Below the pieces are notes generated by a model. It did no database searches. It worked only from the letters and a program-made list of their open reading frames with translations, and was not told the origin of the DNA. Positions 51,260 through 59,363 of a stretch of DNA of 64,000 bases are shown in pieces (position 1 is the stretch's first letter; each line of letters begins with the position of its first letter). This DNA is from Scatomorpha sp040765295 (GTDB lineage Bacteria > Bacillota > Clostridia > Oscillospirales > Oscillospiraceae), in contig JAXGSB010000001.1 in NCBI GenBank assembly GCA_040765295.1, positions 1,054,001 through 1,118,000 on the forward strand. Reading direction: 5' to 3'. The position numbers and the translations under genes are program-made.

Positions 51260-51997
51260 TTGTTTTTACACACATCCGGTCTTATTTTAAGAGAAACAAA
51301 GTATAGGGATTCGGATAAAATCCTTACACTTCTCTGCGGCGCAGAGGGTAAGCTTACAGCCTCGGCGCGCAGAGTTTTACAGACAAAGAGCAAGCTGGGC
51401 CCGGCAATTCAGCTGTTTTCCTTTTCAGAGTTTGTTTTATTCGGAAACAAGGGGCGTTGGACAATCAACGAGGCAAGGACAATCGAGGAGTTCAGAGGGC
51501 TGAGAAATGACATAAGCTCGCTGGCTCTTGCTGCATATTTTGCCGATCTTTTAGAGCTTGTTTCAGATGAGGATATACCTAATCCAAACATACTGCGTCT
51601 TGCTCTCAACTCTTTCTACGCGCTTTCAAATAAGCTTTATGACAGAGAACTCATTAAGGCTGTTTTTGAGTTGAGGCTCGCATCATATGCCGGATATATG
51701 CCGGATTTTACCGGATGTTCTGAATGTGGAAAAGAAGATGGAAAATACTTCTATTTCCGCCCCGATCTCGGCGACATTGTTTGCCAAAACTGTAGGGGAG
51801 AGTATGGAATAAAAATTGCTCACGATGTGCTGAGCGCTTTGCGCTACATAGTTTCAGCGGGAGCTAAACGGATTTTTTCTTTTAAAATTTCAGATGAAGG
51901 TCTTAAGCAGCTTTCCGGTATAACAGAAAATTATGTTTTAATTTGTTTTGAGAGACAGCTAAAAAGTTTGGAATACTATAGGAAAATTATTAAATGA
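51260..51997 (+). CDS. recO: DNA repair protein RecO
   Basis: This is a 245-residue RecO, loading RecA onto SSB-coated DNA with RecR. The N-terminal OB fold begins FLHTSGLILRETKYRDSDKIL. The zinc finger is CSECGKE ... CQNC. Start is TTG with GGAGGAG upstream; no better ATG exists nearby. It overlaps mutS2 by 4 nt. Confidence 0.95.
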   Translation: MFLHTSGLILRETKYRDSDKILTLLCGAEGKLTASARRVLQTKSKLGPAIQLFSFSEFVLFGNKGRWTINEARTIEEFRGLRNDISSLALAAYFADLLELVSDEDIPNPNILRLALNSFYALSNKLYDRELIKAVFELRLASYAGYMPDFTGCSECGKEDGKYFYFRPDLGDIVCQNCRGEYGIKIAHDVLSALRYIVSAGAKRIFSFKISDEGLKQLSGITENYVLICFERQLKSLEYYRKIIK

Positions 51998-54393
51998 GCA
52001 TACTTAATAAATCGATTGAAGTTTTAGAACTGCCTGCCGTATTGAAGATGCTTTCATCTAAGGCTGTATCCGATGGAGCAAGGGAAAAGGCTTTAAATAT
52101 TAGACCGGTTTTTTCAGAAGCAGAGGTTTTACAGCTTAACGAAGAAACCAATGCCGCATTCGAGCTGATAAACGAAATCGAAACACCTCCGCTTTATCGA
52201 ATAAACGATGTGAGAAGCAGCCTTGTTAGAGCCTCTAAGGGCGGGCTTTTAAATATTTTAGAGCTTAATGAGATAAAAAAACTTTTAATAGCCTCAAATC
52301 ATGCCAGAGATTTTTATAAGAATTCGATAAGCAGAGAAAGCGGACTTAATTACTATTTTGAGGGAATAACGACCAACAGATTTTTGGAAAAGAAGCTTTC
52401 AAATGCTATCACCGACGAAAATGAGGTCTCAGACTCCGCGAGTCCCGAGCTGGCTCAAATTCGACGGAAAATCAGAAGCGTCTCCGGTAAAATACGTGAT
52501 ATTCTCCAGTCTATTATCGCTTCTCCAAGCTACTCTAAGATGCTTCAGGAGAACATAATAACAAGCCGCTCGGGACGATTTGTCCTTCCGGTTAAAGCGG
52601 AATATAAGAACAGCTTTAAGGGCTTGGTTCACGATATTTCAAGCTCAGGGGCTACTTTATTTATAGAACCCTTATCTTCCGTTAATGCCAACAACGAGAT
52701 AAGGGAGCTCAAGTCTGCAGAGAAAATAGAGATAGAGAGAATCCTTTATGAGTTAAGCGCTGACTGTGCCGAATATAAGCATGAACTAAGCATTAATTAT
52801 GAAATGCTTATCTCAATAGACCTTATATTTGCAAAGGCAAAGCTGGCTATCGAAATGAAAGCGGCGCCCATTTCTTTAGGTGGTTCCGATATCAGGCTCA
52901 GAGAAGCCAGACATCCGCTTATTGATTACAATAAGGTGGTTCCAATCAATTTAAGTTTTGATGACAACATCGACTCTATGATAATTACCGGTCCAAACAC
53001 AGGCGGCAAAACTGTTACTCTTAAGACACTTGGCCTTTTGGCTCTGATGACTTACTGCGGCCTTTTTATACCTGCCGATGCAAGCAGCGCTTTGCCTGTA
53101 TTTGATTCTGTTTATGCAGATATCGGTGATGAGCAGAGCATTGCGCAAAGTCTTTCAACATTTTCATCTCACATGAAAAACATTTGCGAGATTTTAAACT
53201 GTTTTTCCGGCAATTCTCTTATTTTACTGGATGAGCTGGGGGCCGGAACGGATCCTGCCGAGGGGGCTGCTCTGGCGATATCTATAGTAGAATACGTTCG
53301 CAAAAAAGGGGCAAAGATATTAGCCACAACTCACTACAATGAACTAAAACTATATGCTTTAAATACCGAGGGCATCAGCAATGCTTCCCTGCAGTTTGAT
53401 GTCGACACGCTCATGCCCACTTATAAACTGATTATCGGAATACCCGGAAGCTCAAACGCATTTGCAATTTCCTCAAAACTGGGTCTTAAAGAAGAAATTA
53501 TTTCAGATGCGGCAGGGAGACTTGACAGGAAAAACATTGAGTTTGAGGACACTGTCAATGAATTAAACAAGCTTCGCTCTAAACTGGAAGAAAAAGAAAA
53601 AGATATGATAGAGAAGCTTAGAATGATTGAAAAGATTAAATATGAAACAGAAGAAAAGCATAAGAAGCTGTCTGAAAAACTCAGCAATGCAGAGGCATTG
53701 GCTAGGGAGGAAGCAGGGAGAATATTAAGTGAAGCTAAGAACGCGGCTGAGGACGCATTTCGTGAAATAGATAAGATGAGAAAGCGTTCCAGGCAAAGTG
53801 TTGAATATAGAGCGACAAATGACGAAAGAAGCGAAGTCAGAAGAAAACTCAATGAAGCTTCTGCCGTATTGAGTAGGGATTACTCTTTTTTAGACGAAGA
53901 AAAGCACGAGATAGATGAAGCGCAGATAGAGCCCGGAGATATTGTAAAAGAAACAAGAACAGGGGTTGATGCGGAAGTTATAGAGCTGCTTAAGAGCGGT
54001 GAACTGCTGCTTGGCAGTGGAAATATTAAATTTAAGGCCCCCATATCCAACGTAAAGCTTTTAAAAAAGAAAGAGAATAGAATATTCGAGAATCAAAGAG
54101 TGGTTTCTCAAGGAGAACTGAGAAATGCATCTTTAAGCTCTGAGCTTGATTTAAGGGGAATGAATTCATTGGATGCAATTTCTGCACTTGAAAGCTATCT
54201 GGACAATGCAATTATGAGCCGCCTCAATGTAGTTACGGTTATTCACGGCAAGGGAAGCGGAACACTTAGGAAAGAAGTTAACGCATTCCTGAAACAATGC
54301 GGGTATGTAAAAAGATTCAGACTGGGCAAGTTCGGAGAAGGTGAGCATGGAGTAACTGTTGTCGAATTGTCACATTCCGGAGGAAGTGATTGA
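51994..54393 (+). CDS. mutS2: Endonuclease MutS2 / ribosome-rescue ATPase
   Basis: This is a 799-residue MutS2. The ATPase has Walker A TGPNTGGKTVTLKTLG (about 332) and Walker B LILLDELGAGTDPAEG. A long coiled coil (about 510-630) and a C-terminal Smr nuclease domain (DLRGMNSLDAISALESYL, VIHGKGSGTLRKEV) follow. It has been implicated in suppressing recombination and in splitting collided ribosomes. It lacks the mismatch-recognition domain of MutS, as expected. Confidence 0.97.
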   Translation: MSILNKSIEVLELPAVLKMLSSKAVSDGAREKALNIRPVFSEAEVLQLNEETNAAFELINEIETPPLYRINDVRSSLVRASKGGLLNILELNEIKKLLIASNHARDFYKNSISRESGLNYYFEGITTNRFLEKKLSNAITDENEVSDSASPELAQIRRKIRSVSGKIRDILQSIIASPSYSKMLQENIITSRSGRFVLPVKAEYKNSFKGLVHDISSSGATLFIEPLSSVNANNEIRELKSAEKIEIERILYELSADCAEYKHELSINYEMLISIDLIFAKAKLAIEMKAAPISLGGSDIRLREARHPLIDYNKVVPINLSFDDNIDSMIITGPNTGGKTVTLKTLGLLALMTYCGLFIPADASSALPVFDSVYADIGDEQSIAQSLSTFSSHMKNICEILNCFSGNSLILLDELGAGTDPAEGAALAISIVEYVRKKGAKILATTHYNELKLYALNTEGISNASLQFDVDTLMPTYKLIIGIPGSSNAFAISSKLGLKEEIISDAAGRLDRKNIEFEDTVNELNKLRSKLEEKEKDMIEKLRMIEKIKYETEEKHKKLSEKLSNAEALAREEAGRILSEAKNAAEDAFREIDKMRKRSRQSVEYRATNDERSEVRRKLNEASAVLSRDYSFLDEEKHEIDEAQIEPGDIVKETRTGVDAEVIELLKSGELLLGSGNIKFKAPISNVKLLKKKENRIFENQRVVSQGELRNASLSSELDLRGMNSLDAISALESYLDNAIMSRLNVVTVIHGKGSGTLRKEVNAFLKQCGYVKRFRLGKFGEGEHGVTVVELSHSGGSD

Positions 54394-54508
54394 TTATATA
54401 TTGTTAAATTAGTTAAATTATCAAAAACTGTTGACTAATGTATTCAAATTTGATAACCTAAAAACGTTAAAAGTCTTGTTTCACAAGAAATTGGAAGGAG
54501 TTGCTCGT

Positions 54509-54772
54509 GTGCTTTCGAAGGTTGTTGTAATAAAGAATCAGGTTGGACTACACGCCAGACCTGCAACGTTTTTCATTCAAAAAGCTAATGAATTTAAGAG
54601 TAGCATTTGGATAGAAAAGGAAGATAGAAGGGTAAATGCTAAAAGCCTTCTCGGTGTTTTGTCTTTAGGGATAGTCAAGGGTACGGAGATAAACATTGTT
54701 GCCGATGGCGTTGACGAAAATGAAGCTATTGCCAAGCTATCCGAGCTTATAGATTCGGACTTTGAAGAATAA
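54509..54772 (+). CDS. ptsH: Phosphocarrier protein HPr
   Basis: This is an 87-residue HPr. H15 (GLHARPAT) is the site phosphorylated by enzyme I. S46 (NAKSLLGV) is the regulatory HPr-kinase site used in Gram-positive catabolite control. Having H15 it is not Crh. The GTG start 8 nt after GGAAGGAG places both residues at their canonical numbers. No other PTS gene is adjacent. A terminator follows. Confidence 0.93.
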   Translation: MLSKVVVIKNQVGLHARPATFFIQKANEFKSSIWIEKEDRRVNAKSLLGVLSLGIVKGTEINIVADGVDENEAIAKLSELIDSDFEE

Positions 54773-54785
54773 TCTTTTGCGGTTC

Positions 54786-54818
54786 GGGGCGTGTTGTTTA
54801 TACACGCCCCTATTTTTT
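54786..54818 (+). terminator. Terminator between ptsH and uvrC
   Basis: GGGGCGTGT (54786-54794) pairs with ACACGCCCC (54802-54810), followed by TATTTTTTATTT. This is the most GC-rich terminator stem in the window. Confidence 0.93.
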
Positions 54819-54835
54819 ATTTAAAGGTAATTTAT

Positions 54836-56638
54836 ATGGATAAACTTAAGCTGAAAGCTTCGAGCCTCCCGTTTCTTCCGGGTGTTTACCTTATGCTTAA
54901 TACCGAGGACAAGGTAATTTATGTTGGTAAGGCAAAAAACCTTAAAAACAGGGTTTCGTCTTATTTTATCGGTGAGCCCGGCGGCAAGCTTGCACTTATG
55001 CTCAGGAATGTAGATGACTTTGAGTATATCGTGGCGGCCTCCGAGTTTGAGGCGCTTGTGTTGGAAAATGCACTTATTAAACAGTACCAGCCGAGATATA
55101 ACATACTTTTAAAAGACGACAAGTCATATCCATACATCAGAATTAATTTTAATGATGAATATCCCAAGCTGTCAATGAGCAATAAAAAGCTCAAAGATAA
55201 GGCTGAATATTTTGGACCATATGCATCCAGAGGCAAAACAATATCAATTATAGATACATTAAATAAAGCATTCGGTTTGCCAAGCTGCAGCAGAAAATTT
55301 CCTCGTGATTTAGGAAAAGGCAGGCCGTGTTTAAATAAGGATATTGGTAAGTGTGAGGCATGGTGTACAGGTGAACTTTCCAAAGAACTGTACAATGAAG
55401 CAATTGCAAATATTAAAATGATTCTTGGGGGAAAAGTTGAGACTCTCAAAGGTATTTTAGAGGAAAAAATGCTTGCAGAGGCGGAAGCGCTCGACTTTGA
55501 GTCTGCCGCAAAAACTCGAGACAGGCTGAAAAGTGTTGCAGAGATAATGAATAAGCAAAATGTTATAGCAACCAGCTTTTCAGATACAGATGCGATAGGA
55601 TTTTCGAGGAGCAAAAAGAGCGCGTTTGTAATTTTGAAATATAAAGACGGCAATCTGCAGTCAAAGAGAAAGTATTTGTTTGCCGAGCCCTTTGAGGAGG
55701 ATGCAGTGATACTCTCAAATCTTATACTAAGCTATTATCTCGACGGAGTGAATATACCCAAGGAAATACTGATTCCGTTTCCTATAGAGGATGCCGAAGT
55801 TTTAGAAAAGGTGCTCAGTGACAAATCGAAGTTCAAGGTAAAAATAATAGCACCTCAGAGGGGAAAAAAGAGAAAGCTTGTCGAGTCTGCCGTAAAAAAT
55901 GCAAATGAAGAGAGCGAAGCGGCTGAAAGAAGCGAGTTAAAAATAAAAAAAGTTCTTTTGTCTTTAAAGGAAATCCTTTCATTAGATACAGAACCAATTA
56001 CGATAGAAGCCTTTGATGTTTCAAATCTGGGAGATGAGGGAATAGTTGCCGGTATGACAGTTTTTGTAAATGGAAGGCCGGTAAAAAATCGGTACAGAAG
56101 GTTTCGAATTCAGTCGATAGACAGGCAAAATGATATAGCTTCAATGGAAGAAGCTGTTTTAAGAAGATTCAAAAAATACATAGATGGGGACAGCACGTTT
56201 TCGGAGCTTCCGGATTTGATTCTTATAGATGGCGGACTTGCGCAGCTGAATGCGGTAAAAAGGGCGCTTGATGCCTTAGAGATTTCTGCGCCAAGCTTTG
56301 GGATGGTTAAAGACTCAAATCATAGAACATCGGAGCTTGTCAATGCAGATGGGGAGAGAGTCGGTATAACTGCGAATCTCGCCGTATATAATCTTATATC
56401 TCAAATACAAGAAGAAACACATGATTACACAATAAATTACCAAAAAAAATTGAGAAAAGAAAAAATAAAATCAGAGCTTTTAGATATAGAAGGCATAGGG
56501 CAAAAACGCTATGAAAAAATCATAGAGATATTCGGCAGCATCAGGAATGCGTCGAAGGCGCCTTTGGGTGAATTGGAATCGATATTGCCCAAAAAAATAG
56601 CCTTGAAGCTATATAAGTATTTCAGAAATGGAGCATAG
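54836..56638 (+). CDS. uvrC: Excinuclease ABC subunit C
   Basis: This is a 600-residue UvrC that makes both nucleotide-excision cuts. The N-terminal GIY-YIG nuclease shows LPGVYLM ... VIYVGKAKNLKNRV. The UVR domain (about 200-235) has ALDFESAAKTRDRL. The RNase-H-like C-terminal nuclease has FDVSNLGDEGIVAGMTVF and LILIDGG. Tandem helix-hairpin-helix motifs (LLDIEGIGQKRYEKI) end the protein. The ATG at 54836 avoids translating the preceding terminator. Confidence 0.97.
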   Translation: MDKLKLKASSLPFLPGVYLMLNTEDKVIYVGKAKNLKNRVSSYFIGEPGGKLALMLRNVDDFEYIVAASEFEALVLENALIKQYQPRYNILLKDDKSYPYIRINFNDEYPKLSMSNKKLKDKAEYFGPYASRGKTISIIDTLNKAFGLPSCSRKFPRDLGKGRPCLNKDIGKCEAWCTGELSKELYNEAIANIKMILGGKVETLKGILEEKMLAEAEALDFESAAKTRDRLKSVAEIMNKQNVIATSFSDTDAIGFSRSKKSAFVILKYKDGNLQSKRKYLFAEPFEEDAVILSNLILSYYLDGVNIPKEILIPFPIEDAEVLEKVLSDKSKFKVKIIAPQRGKKRKLVESAVKNANEESEAAERSELKIKKVLLSLKEILSLDTEPITIEAFDVSNLGDEGIVAGMTVFVNGRPVKNRYRRFRIQSIDRQNDIASMEEAVLRRFKKYIDGDSTFSELPDLILIDGGLAQLNAVKRALDALEISAPSFGMVKDSNHRTSELVNADGERVGITANLAVYNLISQIQEETHDYTINYQKKLRKEKIKSELLDIEGIGQKRYEKIIEIFGSIRNASKAPLGELESILPKKIALKLYKYFRNGA

Positions 56639-56641
56639 AAA

Positions 56642-57178
56642 ATGAGAATTATTGCTGGAGACAAGAAGGGTAGAAAGCTGAAGATCCCGGGAGGAACTGC
56701 CACCAGACCAACTCCGGAAAATGTGAAGGAAGCTGTTTTCAATATTATTCAGTTTCGAATTGAGAATAGAAGCTTTTTGGATCTTTTTGCGGGCAGCGGA
56801 CAGATTGGCATAGAAGCTCTCTCACGGGGTGCATCGGAGGTTGTTTTTGTTGAGGAAGATAAACAAGCAGCTAAAGTGATAAAAGATAACCTTGAAAAAT
56901 GCGGTCTTAAGGCCCAATTGTTTCGTGAAAATGCGTTTTTATTCCTTTCCAGAGGAAGGAGTTTTGACATAATATATCTAGATCCGCCGTTCATGTCAGA
57001 TTATATTAATAAAAGCATTGAAATTATACAAAATCTTGACAACTTAAACGAAAATGGTATAATTATTTGCGAATCGTCAAAGAATGTGAATATTCGATTT
57101 GATGAAAAAAAATATACGCTTGCTAAACAAAAGAAATATGGAAGCAAAATGATTTCCATATTAAAAAAGTCTCAATAA
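56642..57178 (+). CDS. rsmD: 16S rRNA (guanine(966)-N2)-methyltransferase RsmD
   Basis: This is a 178-residue methyltransferase. It has MRIIAGDKKGRKLKIP, TRPTPENVKEAVFNII, the SAM loop LDLFAGSGQIGIEALSRGA and the catalytic DPPF in IIYLDPPF. It starts 3 nt after uvrC with a GGAG in the uvrC tail. coaD usually follows rsmD; here a coiled-coil protein does. Confidence 0.95.
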   Translation: MRIIAGDKKGRKLKIPGGTATRPTPENVKEAVFNIIQFRIENRSFLDLFAGSGQIGIEALSRGASEVVFVEEDKQAAKVIKDNLEKCGLKAQLFRENAFLFLSRGRSFDIIYLDPPFMSDYINKSIEIIQNLDNLNENGIIICESSKNVNIRFDEKKYTLAKQKKYGSKMISILKKSQ

Positions 57179-57214
57179 AACTAATGCCGAAAGGCTGGAC
57201 TCGGAGGGTCAATT

Positions 57215-57730
57215 ATGTACAAGGAAGCAAGTGAACTCATCGATATGCTTTATACTATGGTTTCTGAAGCATGGGGCGTTCCGCTGAATAACGATAAATG
57301 TATGGTAAATAGAGAAGAGTTCCTGGGAATCCTTGAAGAAATTAAAGTTCAGCTCCCAACAGAGCTGGCTGAAGCCAAGCGTCTTGTATCAGCGAGAGAT
57401 GAATTTATAGGGAGCGCTAAAAAAGAAGCTGAATCTATCAGACGGGCTGCTGAAGAAAAGGCTCGTCAACTGGTGGATGAACGTGAAATTGTTCGAATTG
57501 CTCAATCTAGAAGCCATGAGATAATTTCAAATACCGAATACAAGAGCTCGGAACTTAAAAAGCTTGCCAGTGATTATGTAGACGACATACTGAGAAGGAC
57601 GGAAGAGAGCCTCACTTCATCACTGAATCAGATTTCAAAGTCAAGGTCGAGATTTAGATCTATGACGGGAGCGCAGGAAATGATACAGGAAAACAGCACA
57701 AGCTCTATGTCCTCGGAGATTGAACTCTAA
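57215..57730 (+). CDS. Coiled-coil protein of unknown function (DivIVA/ATPase-stalk-like)
   Basis: This is a 171-residue cytosolic protein with no signal or membrane segment. A short N-terminal helix (YKEASELIDMLYTMVSEAWGV) is followed by a long charged coiled coil (about 45-140: KRLVSARDEFIGSAKKEAES, RRAAEEKARQLVDEREI) and a serine-rich tail. Similar proteins near rsmD/coaD in Clostridia are annotated loosely as ATPase or DivIVA-like. Its place just before the division cluster makes a cell-shape or division role conceivable; this is inference. GGAGGG precedes the ATG. Confidence 0.75.
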   Translation: MYKEASELIDMLYTMVSEAWGVPLNNDKCMVNREEFLGILEEIKVQLPTELAEAKRLVSARDEFIGSAKKEAESIRRAAEEKARQLVDEREIVRIAQSRSHEIISNTEYKSSELKKLASDYVDDILRRTEESLTSSLNQISKSRSRFRSMTGAQEMIQENSTSSMSSEIEL

Positions 57731-57766
57731 GCGTTTCACTTACAAAAAAATAACAATTGATTACAC

Positions 57767-57805
57767 CGCAGCATCTGTTTGAATACGATGCTGCGATTAT
57801 TTTAT
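57767..57805 (+). terminator. Terminator before the division cluster
   Basis: CGCAGCATC (57767-57775) pairs with GATGCTGCG (57787-57795), followed by ATTATTTTATTTT. Confidence 0.88.
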
Positions 57806-57837
57806 TTTATTTTAATTTAAATTAATTTAATTGTGTC

Positions 57838-57865
57838 TTGATTTTTATTTGATATATTTTATACT
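57838..57865 (+). promoter_or_regulatory. Promoter of the mraZ-rsmH unit
   Basis: TTGATT (57838-57843), 16-bp spacer, TATACT (57860-57865). Transcription should begin near 57872, at the first MraZ-box-like repeat. Confidence 0.6.
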
Positions 57866-57870
57866 CTATA

Positions 57871-57897
57871 TATGTGGTGAAAAGTGGTGTAAAGTGT
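57871..57897 (+). promoter_or_regulatory. Three MraZ-box-like direct repeats
   Basis: TATGTGG (57871), AAAGTGG (57881) and AAAGTGT (57891) recur at exactly 10-bp spacing. MraZ proteins bind arrays of such G-T-G boxes separated by 3 bp upstream of their own operon (AAAGTG[T/G] described in mollicutes). Placement over the start site suggests autorepression. Confidence 0.72.
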
Positions 57898-57934
57898 TTG
57901 ATTTGTCAATTTAAGATTAAGGAGGAGCGGGCCG

Positions 57935-58351
57935 GTGACAGGTGAATACAGACACAGCATGGACTCAAAAGGCAGAATATTTATTCCGGCCAAACTGAGA
58001 GAAGAGTTGGAGGAGCCTTTCTACATTACAATATCCGATGAAAAATGCCTGAGAGTGTATGGTAAGGGTGATTGGGATATTTTTGTCGAAAAGGTAAGAG
58101 CTTTGCCCTATTTGAGCCGGAAAAGAATGAGACCTTTTTTTTACTCAGCCTCGAAATGTGAGCCGGATACACAAGGCAGAATATTAATTCCGCAAAACCT
58201 CAGGGAATATGCGTGCCTAAGTAAAAATGTGAGCATAATCGGCTGTGACGACCATGCCGAGATATGGGACAGCGATACATGGGAGCCCATCTATAGGGAA
58301 GAAACTCAAAGCGCCAGTTTGCTGCAAATTATGGAAGAGATAGGGCTATGA
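57935..58351 (+). CDS. mraZ: Transcriptional regulator MraZ
   Basis: This is a 138-residue AbrB-like DNA-binding protein, regulator of the dcw cluster. Two SpoVT/AbrB-type halves each show DSKGRIFIPAKLREEL and DTQGRILIPQNLREYA, the conserved DxxGRxxxP motifs. Start is GTG with AAGGAGG 9-10 nt upstream. It overlaps rsmH by 4 nt and has matching box repeats in front. Confidence 0.96.
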   Translation: MTGEYRHSMDSKGRIFIPAKLREELEEPFYITISDEKCLRVYGKGDWDIFVEKVRALPYLSRKRMRPFFYSASKCEPDTQGRILIPQNLREYACLSKNVSIIGCDDHAEIWDSDTWEPIYREETQSASLLQIMEEIGL

Positions 58352-59280
58352 AAGCTGAACATATTTCTGTTCTTTTAAATGAGTGTGTAGATGCTTTAAA
58401 TATAAGAGAAGATGGGATATATGTGGACGCAACACTTGGTATGGGCGGTCACACATCTGAGATTGCCAAAAAACTAAAAAATGGAAAACTTATTGCAGTC
58501 GACAGAGACTTTACAGCAATTCAAAAAAGTAAGGAAAAGTTGGGGGAGTTTGAAGATAAGATAATCTTCGTAAACTCTAATTTTTCTGAAATAGATAGGA
58601 TATTAACTGAGCTGGAAATTAATGCAGTAGACGGCATTTTGGCAGATCTCGGTGTTTCGTCACCTCAGCTTGACGAGGCAGAGAGGGGATTTTCATATAC
58701 TCAGGATGCTTTTCTGGATATGAGAATGGATAAAAGAAATGCGCTGACTGCTGCTAAAGTAGTTAATGAAGAAAGTTACGAAAACTTAGTTCAAATACTT
58801 AGGGACTATGGTGAGGAAAGATATGCGCCCCAAATAGTGAGAGCAATAATAAAAGCGCGTGAAAAACAAGAGATTAAAACCACATGTGAGTTAAGTGATA
58901 TCATAAGAAGCGCAATGCCTCAAAAGGCGCTGAAAGAGAAGCAGCACCCTGCAAAAAGAACATTCCAAGCTATCCGCATAGCAGTTAACGATGAATTGAG
59001 TTCGATTGAAATATTTATGGACAGAGCTCCGCTCAAGCTAAACAAGGGGGGGCGGCTGGCTGTAATATCGTTCCATTCGTTGGAAGATAGAATTATTAAA
59101 AATAAAATTCAAGAGCTGGAAAATCCATGTATTTGCCCGCGGGATTTGCCGGTATGCACCTGCGGGCGCAGTCCATTATTAAAGCGTATAAACAGAAAGC
59201 CGATTTTGCCGGGAGAAGACGAGCTTAAATACAATCCCAGATCAAGGAGCGCAAAGCTTAGGATAGCAGAAAGAGTATAG
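58348..59280 (+). CDS. rsmH: 16S rRNA (cytosine(1402)-N4)-methyltransferase RsmH
   Basis: This is a 310-residue enzyme (MraW). It has EHISVLLNECVDAL, the SAM motif YVDATLGMGGHTSEIAKKL, the ADLGVSSPQLDEAERGFSY signature and the C-terminal NPRSRSAKLRIAERV. It is co-translated with mraZ. In most genomes ftsL and a division transpeptidase gene follow; here an 83-bp palindromic gap leads straight to murE. Confidence 0.97.
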   Translation: MKAEHISVLLNECVDALNIREDGIYVDATLGMGGHTSEIAKKLKNGKLIAVDRDFTAIQKSKEKLGEFEDKIIFVNSNFSEIDRILTELEINAVDGILADLGVSSPQLDEAERGFSYTQDAFLDMRMDKRNALTAAKVVNEESYENLVQILRDYGEERYAPQIVRAIIKAREKQEIKTTCELSDIIRSAMPQKALKEKQHPAKRTFQAIRIAVNDELSSIEIFMDRAPLKLNKGGRLAVISFHSLEDRIIKNKIQELENPCICPRDLPVCTCGRSPLLKRINRKPILPGEDELKYNPRSRSAKLRIAERV

Positions 59281-59282
59281 TT

Positions 59283-59336
59283 CGCCTAGGCGCCAAGATT
59301 GACACATGTGTTATAATACCTGTGTCATTATGACAC
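59283..59336. promoter_or_regulatory. Nested palindromes between rsmH and murE
   Basis: CGCCTAGGCG (59283-59292) is a perfect palindrome. TGACACA (59300-59306) pairs with TGTGTCA (59321-59327), and that second arm also pairs forward as GTGTCA-TTA-TGACAC (59322-59336). TATAAT (59312-59317) sits between the first pair, so an operator over a promoter is plausible, but no -35 is well placed. Confidence 0.5.
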
Positions 59337-59363
59337 TTTACTTTATATGAAAGAGCTAATATT

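Noticed and set aside
53421..53852. 143-codon serine/leucine-rich minus-strand frame
   Set aside because: It is the antisense of the MutS2 coiled coil; high-charge coiled-coil codons give such shadows.
54961..55653. 230-codon minus-strand frame
   Set aside because: It is the antisense of uvrC with low-complexity serine/leucine content and no ribosome site.
59299..59317. TTGACA with TATAAT as a normal promoter for murE
   Set aside because: The hexamers are only 7 bp apart, far below the 15-19 bp needed; only the palindromic arrangement is retained as an observation.
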